NCBI RefSeq assembly: GCF_029223525.1
Contig: NZ_JARHTQ010000008.1
Span: forward strand, 1 to 64,000
DNA from: Streptantibioticus ferralitis
GTDB lineage: Bacteria; Actinomycetota; Actinomycetes; Streptomycetales; Streptomycetaceae
Length of the DNA: 64,000 nucleotides
Reading direction: 5' to 3'
Below are positions 8,191 through 16,576 of this stretch, piece after piece (the stretch's first letter is position 1; each line of letters starts with the position of its first letter). The position numbers were made by a program, and so were the translations under genes. The notes beneath the pieces are model-generated. The model was not told where the DNA came from. It saw nothing but the letters and a program-made list of their open reading frames with translations, and ran no database searches.

Positions 8191-8430
8191 TTACTCGTTC
8201 ACCGAGTGGTTGCCGAAAGCCGAGTTGCCGATGCCGACCACGTTGACGCTGTTGCCCGTGACGTTCACCGGGACGTCCACCGGCACCTGGACCACGTTGC
8301 CCGAGAGCACACCCGGCGAGTTCACGGCCTTGCCCTCGGCCTGGGGGCAGCAGGCAGAGGCAGCGCCGGCACCGGCGAGGGCGAGACCGCCGGCGAGGGC
8401 GGTGACAGCCGCGGCCTTCTTCAGGTTCAT
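8191..8430 (-). CDS. chpE: short chaplin, ChpE-like
   Basis: 79-residue precursor: MNLKKAAAVTALAGGLALAG signal peptide ending at ASA (residue 26), then CC at 27-28 and a single chaplin domain (LSGNVVQVPVDVPVNVTGNS..VVGIGNSAFGN). The two conserved domain cysteines are absent (Thr and His/Ser in their place), the hallmark of ChpE among the S. coelicolor chaplins, and the position beside a NarL-type two-component system resembles the chpE neighbourhood as I recall it. ATG 8430 has AGGAGGAA 9 bp upstream. The orthology call is inferred, the chaplin family call is firm. Confidence 0.85.
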   Translation of the reverse strand: MNLKKAAAVTALAGGLALAGAGAASACCPQAEGKAVNSPGVLSGNVVQVPVDVPVNVTGNSVNVVGIGNSAFGNHSVNE

Positions 8431-8576
8431 CACTTCTACGTTCCTCCTAGCGTGGTGCGCCCGAGCAGGTCGCTGCGGACACGCCATGGAGAACGGCCGA
8501 CGGCACCATCGGTTGCGCCATCCGGGCGACATACACCCGACGGTATGAATCTAAGCCCGGTTCGCCCGGGAGCACG

Positions 8577-9260
8577 TCAGGTGCCTATCCCGTGCCGTAC
8601 CGCCCACAGCGCGGCCTGGGTGCGGTCGGCGAGGTCGAGCTTCATCAGGATGTTCGACACGTGGGTTTTGACGGTCTTCTCGGAGAGCACCAGCGCCCGG
8701 GCGATCTCTCGATTGGACCGGCCGTCCGCGATCAGGCCGAGTACCTCGCGTTCGCGGTCGGTGAGTGAACCCCCGCGCCCCTGCCCGCCGTTGGCCTCCT
8801 CCCGGGACAGCAGCGCATCGGCCACCTCGGGCTGGAGCAGCACATGCCCGGCGTGCACCGAGCGGATCGCGTCGGCCAGCGCGTCGGGGGCTACGTCCTT
8901 GTACACGTACCCGGCGGCACCGGCTCGCAGTGCGGGCACCACCGTGCGCTGCTCGGTGAAGCTGGTCACCACCAACACCCTTGCGGGGTTGTCCAGTTCA
9001 CGGAGCTTGCGCAGCGCCGCGATGCCGTCGGTGCCGGGCATCCTGACATCCATCAGGATCACGTGGGGCCGCAACTCCTCGGCGCGGCAAACCCCTTCGT
9101 CGCCGTCGGCCGCCTCGCCGACCACCTCGATGTCGTCCTGGACCTCCAGGAAGGTCCGCAGGCCACGGCGCACCACCTGGTGGTCGTCGACCAGCAGCAC
9201 CCTGATGACAGCGGCGCCGCTGCCCGCACCGCCGGTCCGGGGCTCGCTCGGTTCAGCCAC
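8577..9260 (-). CDS. NarL/FixJ-family response regulator
   Basis: 227 residues. Receiver domain from about residue 18 (VIRVLLVDDHQVVRRGL) with the acceptor Asp in VILMDVRMPG and the conserved Thr/Lys (VVTSF, VYKD); C-terminal LuxR-type HTH (LTDREREVLGLIADGRSNREIA, KTVKTHVSNILMKL). GTG start at 9260 with GGAGGTG upstream. It overlaps the kinase gene by 8 bp, so the kinase is translated first and the pair is coupled. Signal and regulon cannot be read from sequence; the adjacency to chaplin genes hints at surface development but may be only positional. Confidence 0.95.
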   Translation of the reverse strand: MAEPSEPRTGGAGSGAAVIRVLLVDDHQVVRRGLRTFLEVQDDIEVVGEAADGDEGVCRAEELRPHVILMDVRMPGTDGIAALRKLRELDNPARVLVVTSFTEQRTVVPALRAGAAGYVYKDVAPDALADAIRSVHAGHVLLQPEVADALLSREEANGGQGRGGSLTDREREVLGLIADGRSNREIARALVLSEKTVKTHVSNILMKLDLADRTQAALWAVRHGIGT

Positions 9261-10401
9261 CGGGCACCTCCATTTCGATGACGGTTCCCTTGCCGGGAGC
9301 CGAGTCCACGGTCAGCCTGCCTCCCGCGCCCGCGGCGCGGTCACGCATCGAGACAAGTCCGAGATGGCGGCCCGCCCTGCGCACCGCGGTCGGTTCGAAG
9401 CCGCGTCCGTCGTCGTGGATCCGCAGCACCGCGCCTCTGCCGCGGCCTTCGAGCAGCACCTCGACGGTGTCGGCGTCCGCGTGCCGCAGGGCGTTGTGCA
9501 GTGCCTCCTGGGCGACCCGTAGCAGCGCCTCCTCCTGGGCGGAGGGCAGGGCGCGGATGCAACGGGCGGTGAAGAGGACACGGGCGGTGTGCGCCCGGTT
9601 GAGCAGCTGGACCTGGGTGCGCAGGGTGGCCACCAGGCCGTCCTCGTCGAGCGCCGCAGGGCGCAACTCGACGACGACGGCCCGCAGTTCGTCGGCGGCG
9701 TCGGCGGCGAGCCGGGCGACTTCCTTCAACTCGCCCTTGGCACGCTCCGGATCACGGTCCACCAAGGTAGCGGCGGCCTGGGCGGTCAGCCGCAGCGAGA
9801 ACAGCTTCTGGGAGACGGCGTCGTGCAGCTCATGGGCTATCCGGGCCCGCTCCCCCGCGATGTTCAGCTCCCGGCCGCGCTCGTGCAGCCGGGCGTTGGT
9901 GAGCGCGATGGCGGCGTGGGCGGCGAGGGTGCGCAGCAGCGCCTCGTCGTCGTCGGTGAAGGAGCAGCCGGTGCGCGGCCCCGCGCACTCCTCGTTGGCC
10001 AGGAACAGGGCGCCCAGCACCTCGTCCCCGTCGACGATCGGTACGCCGAGGAAGTCGGACATCTCGGGGTGCGCGCTGGGCCAGCCGCCGAAGCGCGGGT
10101 CCTTGCGGACGTCCGCAAGGCGCTGCGGGGCGGCTTCCTGGACCATGGCCGCGAGGATGCCGTGCTGGCGGGGCAGCGGGCCGATGCTCTTCCACTGCTC
10201 GTCGCCGACGCCGTCCACCACGAACTGGGCGAAGCCGCCGTGGTCGTCGGGCACACCCAGCGCCGCGTACTTGGCACCGAGCAGCTCGCGCGCGGACGTG
10301 ACGATGGTCTGCAGCACGTCACGCACCTCGCGGTGCCGGCTGATCGCCAGCACCGCGGCGCTCACCGCGTCGATCTCGCTCCGCGCGGACCCGTTGGACA
10401 T
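9253..10401 (-). CDS. GAF-domain sensor histidine kinase (HisKA_3 type)
   Basis: 382 residues, cytoplasmic. GAF domain at about 25-170, then HisKA_3 with the phospho-acceptor His in RARIAHELHDAVSQKLF, and a HATPase_c domain with DDGRGF and a GLVSMRDRA motif near the end. No transmembrane segment, so a soluble cue or redox/gas ligand bound by GAF is likely. Pairs with the overlapping NarL-type regulator. The upstream SD is weak (GGTGAAC). Confidence 0.95.
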   Translation of the reverse strand: MSNGSARSEIDAVSAAVLAISRHREVRDVLQTIVTSARELLGAKYAALGVPDDHGGFAQFVVDGVGDEQWKSIGPLPRQHGILAAMVQEAAPQRLADVRKDPRFGGWPSAHPEMSDFLGVPIVDGDEVLGALFLANEECAGPRTGCSFTDDDEALLRTLAAHAAIALTNARLHERGRELNIAGERARIAHELHDAVSQKLFSLRLTAQAAATLVDRDPERAKGELKEVARLAADAADELRAVVVELRPAALDEDGLVATLRTQVQLLNRAHTARVLFTARCIRALPSAQEEALLRVAQEALHNALRHADADTVEVLLEGRGRGAVLRIHDDGRGFEPTAVRRAGRHLGLVSMRDRAAGAGGRLTVDSAPGKGTVIEMEVPGG

Positions 10402-10590
10402 GTGTTCACCGTACCGGCGGGCACTGACAGCGGCATCGGACCGGCGGACGGGGCGGGCCGGGCCCGCGGGCGTAGGCCGAAGTGCCCTGGTGGGGTGCGG
10501 CGTACGGCCGAGGCGACCGCGTCGTACACGTTCCTACCGTGGGGGCGTCGCCGGGCACCGGGCCCGGCGCTGGGCGTAGGGGAGCCGGAC

Positions 10591-11289
10591 GTGCCTGTCG
10601 CGATCATCACCGGTGCTTCGAAGGGGCTCGGGAGGGCGCTGGCGGCGGCGTTGGCCGGACGGGGCTGGGATCTGGTCCTGGACGCGCGGTCGGCCGCCAC
10701 GTTGCGGGCGGCGGCCGGAGAGTCGCGGGGACCGGGGCGGGTGGTGGCGCTGCCCTGGGACGTGACCGACCCGGGCCACCGTACGGAGCTGGTCGCGCCG
10801 GCCGCGGAGTCGGGTGGCCTCGATCCGTTGGTGAACAACGCCAGCGCGTTGGGTGCGGAGCCGCCGGCGCGGCTGGACGCCCTGTCGACGGAGGGGCTGC
10901 GCGGCGCACTGGAGACGAACGTCGTGGCACCGCTGGCCCTGACCCGGGCGGTGCTGCCGCTGCTGCGCGCTTCTGGGGGCGCGGTGCTCAACGTGAGCTC
11001 GGACGCCGCGGTGGAGGCGTATCCGGCGTGGGGCGGCTACGGGGCGAGCAAGGCCGCGCTGGAGCAGCTCTCGGCGGTGCTCGCGGTCGAGGAGCCGCGG
11101 GTACGGGTGTGGTGGGTGGATCCGGGCGACATGCGCACCGACCTGTATGCGGCGGCGGTCCCGGAGGATCCTTGTGCGGCGGACCGCCCCGCGCCGGAAT
11201 CGGTGGTCCCGGCGCTGCTGCGGCAGCTGGATGAGTGCGCGGACAGCGGCCGATACACGGCCGCGGCGCTGCTTGCGGTACGGCGGTGA
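10591..11289 (+). CDS. SDR family NAD(P)-dependent oxidoreductase
   Basis: 232-residue classical-type short-chain dehydrogenase. Cofactor motif TGASKGLG (residues 7-14), NNAS at the active-site strand, Ser in LNVSSDAAV and the YGASK catalytic Tyr/Lys pair at about residues 150-154. GTG start at 10591 follows GGGGAG at correct spacing. Its stop codon overlaps the start of the queA-like remnant (GTGA), so the two were a translationally coupled pair. Substrate unknown. Confidence 0.9.
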   Translation: MPVAIITGASKGLGRALAAALAGRGWDLVLDARSAATLRAAAGESRGPGRVVALPWDVTDPGHRTELVAPAAESGGLDPLVNNASALGAEPPARLDALSTEGLRGALETNVVAPLALTRAVLPLLRASGGAVLNVSSDAAVEAYPAWGGYGASKAALEQLSAVLAVEEPRVRVWWVDPGDMRTDLYAAAVPEDPCAADRPAPESVVPALLRQLDECADSGRYTAAALLAVRR

Positions 11290-11537
11290 GGAGCGTGCGG
11301 GCGGTACGGGTGCCACCGGAGCTGTCGGCCCGTGTGCCGCCGCGGTGCCGGGACGGGGTCCGGATGATCGTGGGCCGCAGGACGTCCGGGGCAGTGGAGC
11401 ACTCCGCCTTCCGCGATCTGCCCTCGCTGCTGCGGGCCGGGGACGTGCTGGTGGTGAACACCTCACGCACCCTGCCCGCCGCCGTGGACGCCGTGCACGG
11501 CGGCGAGGCGGTCGGGGACGTCAGCCTGCTGCCCTGA
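11286..11537 (+). pseudogene. N-terminal remnant of a queA-like gene (SAM:tRNA ribosyltransferase-isomerase family)
   Basis: The 83-residue reading frame VRVPPELSARVPP...GVRMIVGRRTSGAVEHSAFRDLPSLLRAGDVLVVNTSRTLPAAVD matches the first ~75 residues of QueA-family proteins (the ..FRDLP..LRxGDxLVVNxSRTxPA block). Family members are ~340 residues or more, so over three quarters are missing. The frame ends in a stop just before an extreme G/C hairpin, suggesting a deletion joined the gene start to the terminator. Starts inside the SDR stop (GTGA). No sign that the stub is functional. Confidence 0.75.
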
Positions 11538-11551
11538 CGTGCCGATACGCG

Positions 11552-11594
11552 GAGGCGGGGGGGCCCCCCCGTGGGGGGGGGGGCCCCCGCCTCT
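11552..11594. terminator. extreme G/C-tract hairpin between convergent genes
   Basis: GAGGCGGGGG and CCCCCGCCTC flank runs of about seven G, seven C and twelve G. It can fold as a bidirectional terminator between the queA-like remnant and the FHA-ABC gene. Homopolymer lengths here are also a place where sequencing error is likely. Confidence 0.6.
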
Positions 11595-11613
11595 CGTGGG
11601 ACCGACGGGCCGG

Positions 11614-14217
11614 TTACTTCTCGCGCATGACCTCGGGCTCGTGGCGGCGCAGCAGCCGGGCGACCGCGAAGCCGCAGATCACGCCGAGCAGCAGCAGCAC
11701 CACCATGTCGAGCGACCAGGCGAGCGCAGTGTGCTTCCACAGTGCGTCCACGCTTCCCGCGTGGTCCGGCGGGACGGGCGGGTCCCACGGCATGAGGTTG
11801 TTCAGGTCAGCCGTGGTGGCCAGTCCGGCCAGCGCCCAGCGGGACGGCATCAGCCAGGCGACCTGCTCGATGCCCGGCTTGTTGAACAGCTGGAAGAGGA
11901 TGCCGGTGAACACCACCTGGACGATGGCGAACATCACCAGCAGCGGCATGGTCTTCTCGGCGGTCTTGACCAGCGAGGAGATGACCAGGCCGATCATCAT
12001 CGAGGTGAACCCGATGCCGATGATGATCAGCGTCATCTCGACGGCGGGGGCGTTGTGGAAGAGCACGCCCTCGGTGGGCAACTTGCGCGGAATGAAGCCG
12101 ATACCGCAGATGATCACGCCCTGGATGGCGGTGATGAAGCCGAGCACGATGACCTTGGACATCAGATACGCGGAACGTGACAGGCCGACCGCCCGTTCGC
12201 GCTCGTAGATGACCCGTTCCTTGATCAGTTCTCGTACCGAGTTGGCGGCACCGGAGAAGCACATGCCGACCGTGAGGATCATCAGGATCGTGCCGGCGTC
12301 CTTGTTCCAGGCGAAGCCACCCCTTATCGGCCCTGGGCCGATGCCGAACTTCGCCGGGATGACCGTGCTCACCACGCCGAGCACCGCGGGCAGCACCACC
12401 ATCAGGCCCATGAAACCGCGGTCGGAGGCGATCACCGACAGATAGCGCATGATCAGCGTGCCCAGCTGCGAGCCCCAGCTCTGCGGCTTCTGCGGCCGGG
12501 TCTGCTGCGGCGCGACGGCCGCGACCTGCTGCGGGGCGGCGGCGTCGAGGTCGGCCGCGTACATCTGGTAGTGCTGCGAACCGCGCCAGCGGCCCGACCA
12601 GTCGTAGTCGCGGTAGTTCTCGAAGGCCTGGAAGACGTCCGCCCAGGTCTCGTAGCCGAAGAAGTTCAGCGCCTCGTCCGGCGGGCCGAAGTACGCCACC
12701 GAACCGCCCGGGGCCATCACCAACAGCCGGTCGCACAGCGCCAGTTCGGCCACCGAGTGGGTGACCACCAGGACCGTGCGTCCGTCGTCGGCCAGGCCCC
12801 GCAGCAGCTGCATCACATCGCGGTCCATGCCCGGGTCGAGGCCCGAGGTGGGCTCGTCGAGGAAGATCAGCGACGGCTTGGTGAGCAGTTCGAGGGCGAC
12901 CGAGACCCGCTTGCGCTGACCACCGGAGAGCGAGGTGATGCGTTTGTCCGCGTGGATGTCGAGCTTGAGCTCGCGCAGCACCTCGTCAATGCGGGCGTTG
13001 CGCTCCTCGGTCGCGGTGTCACCGGGGAAGCGCAGCTTGGCGGCGTAGCGCAGCGCCCGGCGGACCGTCAGCTCCTTGTGCAGGATGTCGTCCTGCGGGA
13101 CGAGGCCGATGCGCTGGCGCAGTTCGGCGAACTGCTTGTACAGGTTCCGGTTGTCGTAGAGCACCTCACCCTGGTCCGCCGGGCGGTAGCCGGTGAGGGC
13201 TCGCAACAGGGTGGACTTGCCGGATCCGGACGGGCCGATGACGCCGACCAGCGACTTCTCCGGGACGCCGAAGGAGACGTCCTTGAGGATCGTCTTGGTG
13301 GTGCCGCCCTGCGGGACCTGGACGGTCAGGCGGCGGGCCGAGAAGGAGACCGCGCCGGTGTCGACGAACTCCTCCAGCCGGTCGCCGACCAGGCGGAACG
13401 TGGAGTGGCCGACGCCGACGATGTCGTTCGGGCCGATGAGGTGGCGCTGCACCGGCTGACCGTTGACGTACGTGCCGTTGTGGCTGCCGAGGTCGACGAT
13501 CTCCATGCGCCCGTCGGGGTGCGCGTGGAACTCGGCGTGGTGCCGGGAGACCTGCAGGTCGGAGACGACCAGTTCGTTCTCCAGCGCACGGCCGATGCGC
13601 ATCACCCGGCCCACCGCGAGATGGTGGAAGGTCGTCGGGCTGCGGTCGCCGCGCGGTGACTGCGGGGTGGCCGCGGCTGCGGGCTGCTGGTGCGGCTGCG
13701 GCGGCTGCTGCGGTATGTGCGCCTGCGGGGGCTGCTGGGGCTGGCCGTTCCAGGCCGCCTGCTGCGCGAACTGCTGCTGCGCGGGCGGCTGCTGGGCCCA
13801 GCCGCCCGCCGCGTGCTGCTGCGGCGCCTGGTGCGCGGCGGGCGCGGCCTGGGCTGGCACCTGTGCCGCCTGCGCGGCGGGCGCCTGATGCGCGGCGGGT
13901 GCGGCCACCGCCTGTGCGGCGGTGAAGTTCAGACGCGGGCCGTCGGTGGCGTTGCCGAGGTTCACCACGGAACCGGGGCCGATCTCCACCTGCTGGATGC
14001 GCTGCCCCCGCAGATAGGTGCCGTTGGTGCTGCCGAGGTCCTCCACGACCCAACTCTGTCCGCCCCAGCGGATCGTGGCGTGCCGCCAGGAGACGCGGGC
14101 GTCGTCGAGCGCCACATCACCCTGTGGGTCACGGCCCAAAGTGTATGACCTGGACGCGTCAAGCGTCCAGGTTTGTCCGTTCAATTCCAGTACGAGTTCC
14201 GGCACTCCATGCCCCAC
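11614..14217 (-). CDS. FHA domain-ABC transporter fusion (ATPase + permease)
   Basis: 867 residues in one chain: FHA domain 1 (about 8-95, with the GRDPQGDV, RVSWRHA and STNGTYL motifs), a Gln/Ala/Pro-rich linker (about 110-195), FHA domain 2 (RIGRALENELVVSDLQVSRHHAE, GSHNGTYVNG), an ABCG-type ATPase (Walker A GPSGSGKST, signature LSGGQRKR, Walker B LIFLDEPTSGLD) and a C-terminal six-helix ABC2 permease. The architecture is that of mycobacterial Rv1747, in which FHA domains dock phosphothreonine of a Ser/Thr kinase. Inner membrane; substrate unknown. GTG 14217 is used; GTG at 14205 (VPELVLELN) is a possible shorter start. Confidence 0.92.
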   Translation of the reverse strand: MGHGVPELVLELNGQTWTLDASRSYTLGRDPQGDVALDDARVSWRHATIRWGGQSWVVEDLGSTNGTYLRGQRIQQVEIGPGSVVNLGNATDGPRLNFTAAQAVAAPAAHQAPAAQAAQVPAQAAPAAHQAPQQHAAGGWAQQPPAQQQFAQQAAWNGQPQQPPQAHIPQQPPQPHQQPAAAATPQSPRGDRSPTTFHHLAVGRVMRIGRALENELVVSDLQVSRHHAEFHAHPDGRMEIVDLGSHNGTYVNGQPVQRHLIGPNDIVGVGHSTFRLVGDRLEEFVDTGAVSFSARRLTVQVPQGGTTKTILKDVSFGVPEKSLVGVIGPSGSGKSTLLRALTGYRPADQGEVLYDNRNLYKQFAELRQRIGLVPQDDILHKELTVRRALRYAAKLRFPGDTATEERNARIDEVLRELKLDIHADKRITSLSGGQRKRVSVALELLTKPSLIFLDEPTSGLDPGMDRDVMQLLRGLADDGRTVLVVTHSVAELALCDRLLVMAPGGSVAYFGPPDEALNFFGYETWADVFQAFENYRDYDWSGRWRGSQHYQMYAADLDAAAPQQVAAVAPQQTRPQKPQSWGSQLGTLIMRYLSVIASDRGFMGLMVVLPAVLGVVSTVIPAKFGIGPGPIRGGFAWNKDAGTILMILTVGMCFSGAANSVRELIKERVIYERERAVGLSRSAYLMSKVIVLGFITAIQGVIICGIGFIPRKLPTEGVLFHNAPAVEMTLIIIGIGFTSMMIGLVISSLVKTAEKTMPLLVMFAIVQVVFTGILFQLFNKPGIEQVAWLMPSRWALAGLATTADLNNLMPWDPPVPPDHAGSVDALWKHTALAWSLDMVVLLLLGVICGFAVARLLRRHEPEVMREK

Positions 14218-14436
14218 AAGGTTTGTCCCCCGAGTAATCCCCCATGCCGGGGAGTCTAGGGATGTCGAACATCGGGAGGAACTATTTCAGGCTCTTGTCC
14301 GTAACGGAAAGTCGCCCTCATCGAACCGCTGCGACACCGTCGAATTGACTCCACCGATACAGCCTCGGAGAGTGGAAAGCGCCCACGGACCGCCGCAGTC
14401 CGGGCGATCCGGGCAACTCTCCGACCGGGGGTCGCG

Positions 14437-15831
14437 ATGACCAGCGGCGACACTGACGGTTACCAGGCGCGAAACGGATACGCCGCCTCCCCTTCCACCG
14501 CGCGCGGGGTGCCCTGGGGCAATGTGCTGCTCACCGCGTTCGCGGCGGTGGGCTGGTCATTTTCGGCCATGGCGGCGGTGGCCGCGCTCGGCCTCCATCT
14601 GCTCGGCGCGGACGCGCTGGGGTCACTCGGCCCGATGACCGCGGCCGTGGTCACCATGGCGGTGGGCGGCAAGGTCAGCCCGTCCGGCGATGTGACGGTC
14701 TTCGGCATCACCGGCGCCGCCGCGCACGGCACCATCGACATCATGCCGCTCGGGGTGGGCCTGACCGGGGCGCTACTGCTGGCGTGGGTGTTCCTGCGCT
14801 CGCTACGGCGGGTCGGGGGCCTGGTCAGCGGGCCTGAGTTGGCCGCCCGCGCGGTCACGGTGGCGGCGCTGTTCTTCGCCGTGCTCGGCGGGCTGGCGTG
14901 GGCCGGGCACTCCACCATCTCGATCAACGGTGCCGCGCTGGGCAACGGCCAGGGCGGCACCGGCGGGATCCTCGGCACGCTTCCCGGCATCGGGGACCTG
15001 GGGAACCTCGGCGGCGGGCTGGTGAACAGTCTCGGCAACCTCGTGAAGGACAAGGCGTCCGTTGGCTTCCGGGCCGACGTCGGTGCGTCGATGGCCGGTG
15101 GGCTGATCTGGGTGCTCGTGGTGCTGGCGGTCGCCTTGCTGGCCTCACGGGCCACACCGCTGCCGCCCGGCGTGGCGGCCGTTCGGCCTGCCGTGTGGGC
15201 GCTGTGGGTGATGCTGCTGGCGGCGGTGGCTGCCGGGCTGGCCACGGCGGTGTACTCGGCCATCACCGACGGTCACCCCGGGCGTGTGGTCGGCAGCGCG
15301 CTGCTCGGTGCGCCGAACGGGGTGTGGCTCGGTGCGACGCTCGGGCTGTTCGTGCCTTGGCATGGGAGCGCGTCGGGGCCGTTGGCGGTGCTGTTGCCGC
15401 AACCGCTGGAGGTACTGCTGGGTTCTGGGGGCGGCGAGCGTTCGATCACGGTGGCGGGGCTGGCTCAGGTCGACGGTCGGATGTGGCTGCTGCCGGTGGC
15501 CGCGGTGGTCATGATGCTGGCCGCCGGGGTGCTGGCTGCGGCTCGCACCCCGGCGGGGGGTGTGCCGCGGTGGCGCTTCGTGGGGGGCTGTGCGGTGCGG
15601 CTTGGGCTGGTGAGCGCGGTGGGGGTGCCGTTGGTGGCTTGGCTGAGCGGGTTTTCCGTGAACGCGGATCTTTCCGTGTTCGGCTTTGACGCTGTTGGGT
15701 CTGGGGTCGGTCTTCACGCGGGGATCGCGGTTGCGGTGCTTTTGGGGGCGGCGTGGGGGGTGGTTGCGGGGGCCCTTGGGGCGGTTCCGCTCGCGCTTGG
15801 CGGTTCCGCTCGCGCTGGCGGTTCCGGGTAA
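14437..15831 (+). CDS. streptophobe-family integral membrane protein
   Basis: 464 residues with about ten hydrophobic segments (e.g. VLLTAFAAVGWSFSAMAAVAALGLHLLG, GLIWVLVVLAVALL, VMMLAAGVLAAARTP) and a central glycine/leucine-rich loop (GGILGTLPGIGDLGNLGGGLVNSLGNL). It matches the streptophobe family, restricted to streptomycetes and without assigned function. Divergent from the FHA-ABC gene. The last ~15 codons (GGSARAWRF-type sequence in an alternative frame) run into the inverted copy of the downstream repeat, so the true C-terminus may have been altered by repeat expansion. Confidence 0.8.
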   Translation: MTSGDTDGYQARNGYAASPSTARGVPWGNVLLTAFAAVGWSFSAMAAVAALGLHLLGADALGSLGPMTAAVVTMAVGGKVSPSGDVTVFGITGAAAHGTIDIMPLGVGLTGALLLAWVFLRSLRRVGGLVSGPELAARAVTVAALFFAVLGGLAWAGHSTISINGAALGNGQGGTGGILGTLPGIGDLGNLGGGLVNSLGNLVKDKASVGFRADVGASMAGGLIWVLVVLAVALLASRATPLPPGVAAVRPAVWALWVMLLAAVAAGLATAVYSAITDGHPGRVVGSALLGAPNGVWLGATLGLFVPWHGSASGPLAVLLPQPLEVLLGSGGGERSITVAGLAQVDGRMWLLPVAAVVMMLAAGVLAAARTPAGGVPRWRFVGGCAVRLGLVSAVGVPLVAWLSGFSVNADLSVFGFDAVGSGVGLHAGIAVAVLLGAAWGVVAGALGAVPLALGGSARAGGSG

Positions 15832-15885
15832 GGCGCTTTCCCTGCCTCCGCCCCGTTGCCGGGATCGTGATGGGTGCCGTTGCGC
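15783..15885 (-). repeat. inverted copy of the serB-upstream repeat unit
   Basis: The stretch GGTTCCGCTCGCGCTTGGCG and its continuation are the reverse complement of the unit tandemly repeated at 16128-16535 (GAACCGCCAAGCGCGAGCGG), including a second, one-base-shorter copy of the 18-mer and the matching GCGCAACGGC end near 15885. It overlaps the 3' end of the streptophobe gene. Confidence 0.7.
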
Positions 15886-16127
15886 GCTGTTGGTTCGTGG
15901 GGCGGGATCGGGGGCGCTCGCGGGCCGGTGGCCATCACGATCCGCAGTGGGTGCGATTTCCTTTGGCCCTCTTCCCCTCGGGTTCGCATCCCCACCCACG
16001 CAGCTGCAAGCGCAGTCGACGGCGGAAGGGGGTGGGCCGGGGTGTCCCCGCAGCGACCCCAGGAAGCACCGCAACTGTGCAGCGATAGCCGGAGTGAGGA
16101 GACACCCCGGCCCGCCCCCGACCCCAC

Positions 16128-16535
16128 GACAGCCGCGCGCAACGGCAAGATACGGACCACGGCAACGGGGAGGGAGGGAAATCTCCGCACCCGGAACCGC
16201 CAAGCGCGAGCGGAACCGCAACCGAGCCGGAGGCCACCCCGCGCAACGGCAAGATACGGACCACGGCAACAGGGGGCGGGGAGGAAATCTCCGCACCCGG
16301 AACCGCCAAGCGCGAGCGGAACCGCAACCGGGCCGGAGGCCACCCCGCGCAACGGCAAGATGCGGGCACCGTCAACAGGGGGCGGGAGGGAAATCTTCGT
16401 ACCCGGAACCGCCAAGCGCGAGCGGAACCGCAACCGAGCCGGAGGCCACCCCGCGCAACGGCGAGATGCGGGGCACCGGAAACCGGGGTGGGAGGGAAAT
16501 CTTCGTGCCCGGATGCGCGACCGGGCCGGAGGCCG
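16128..16535 (+). repeat. ~106-bp tandem repeat array upstream of serB
   Basis: Three nearly complete units begin around 16195, 16305 and 16405, each holding GCCAAGCGCGAGCGGAACCG, then GGAGGCCACCCCGCGCAACG, then GAGG(G)AAATCT(C/T)CG(C/T) ACCCGG; partial units flank both sides. Differences between units are few. The region between the streptophobe gene and serB (15832-16576) otherwise contains a 13-bp inverted repeat (16034-16046 / 16101-16113) and no supportable gene; open frames through it are by-products of the high GC content. Confidence 0.85.
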
Positions 16536-16576
16536 CGGGGTCGGGGCGGAGGGACGGCAGATACGGTGGTCACACC

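Noticed and set aside
16128-16535. CRISPR array or coding repeat protein
   Set aside because: The full 106-bp unit is conserved without spacers, and frames through it have no start or RBS.
15686-16576. N-terminal extension of serB through the repeat spacer
   Set aside because: The extra 297 codons translate the tandem repeats; the SerB family begins at the ACT region and ATG 16577 fits.
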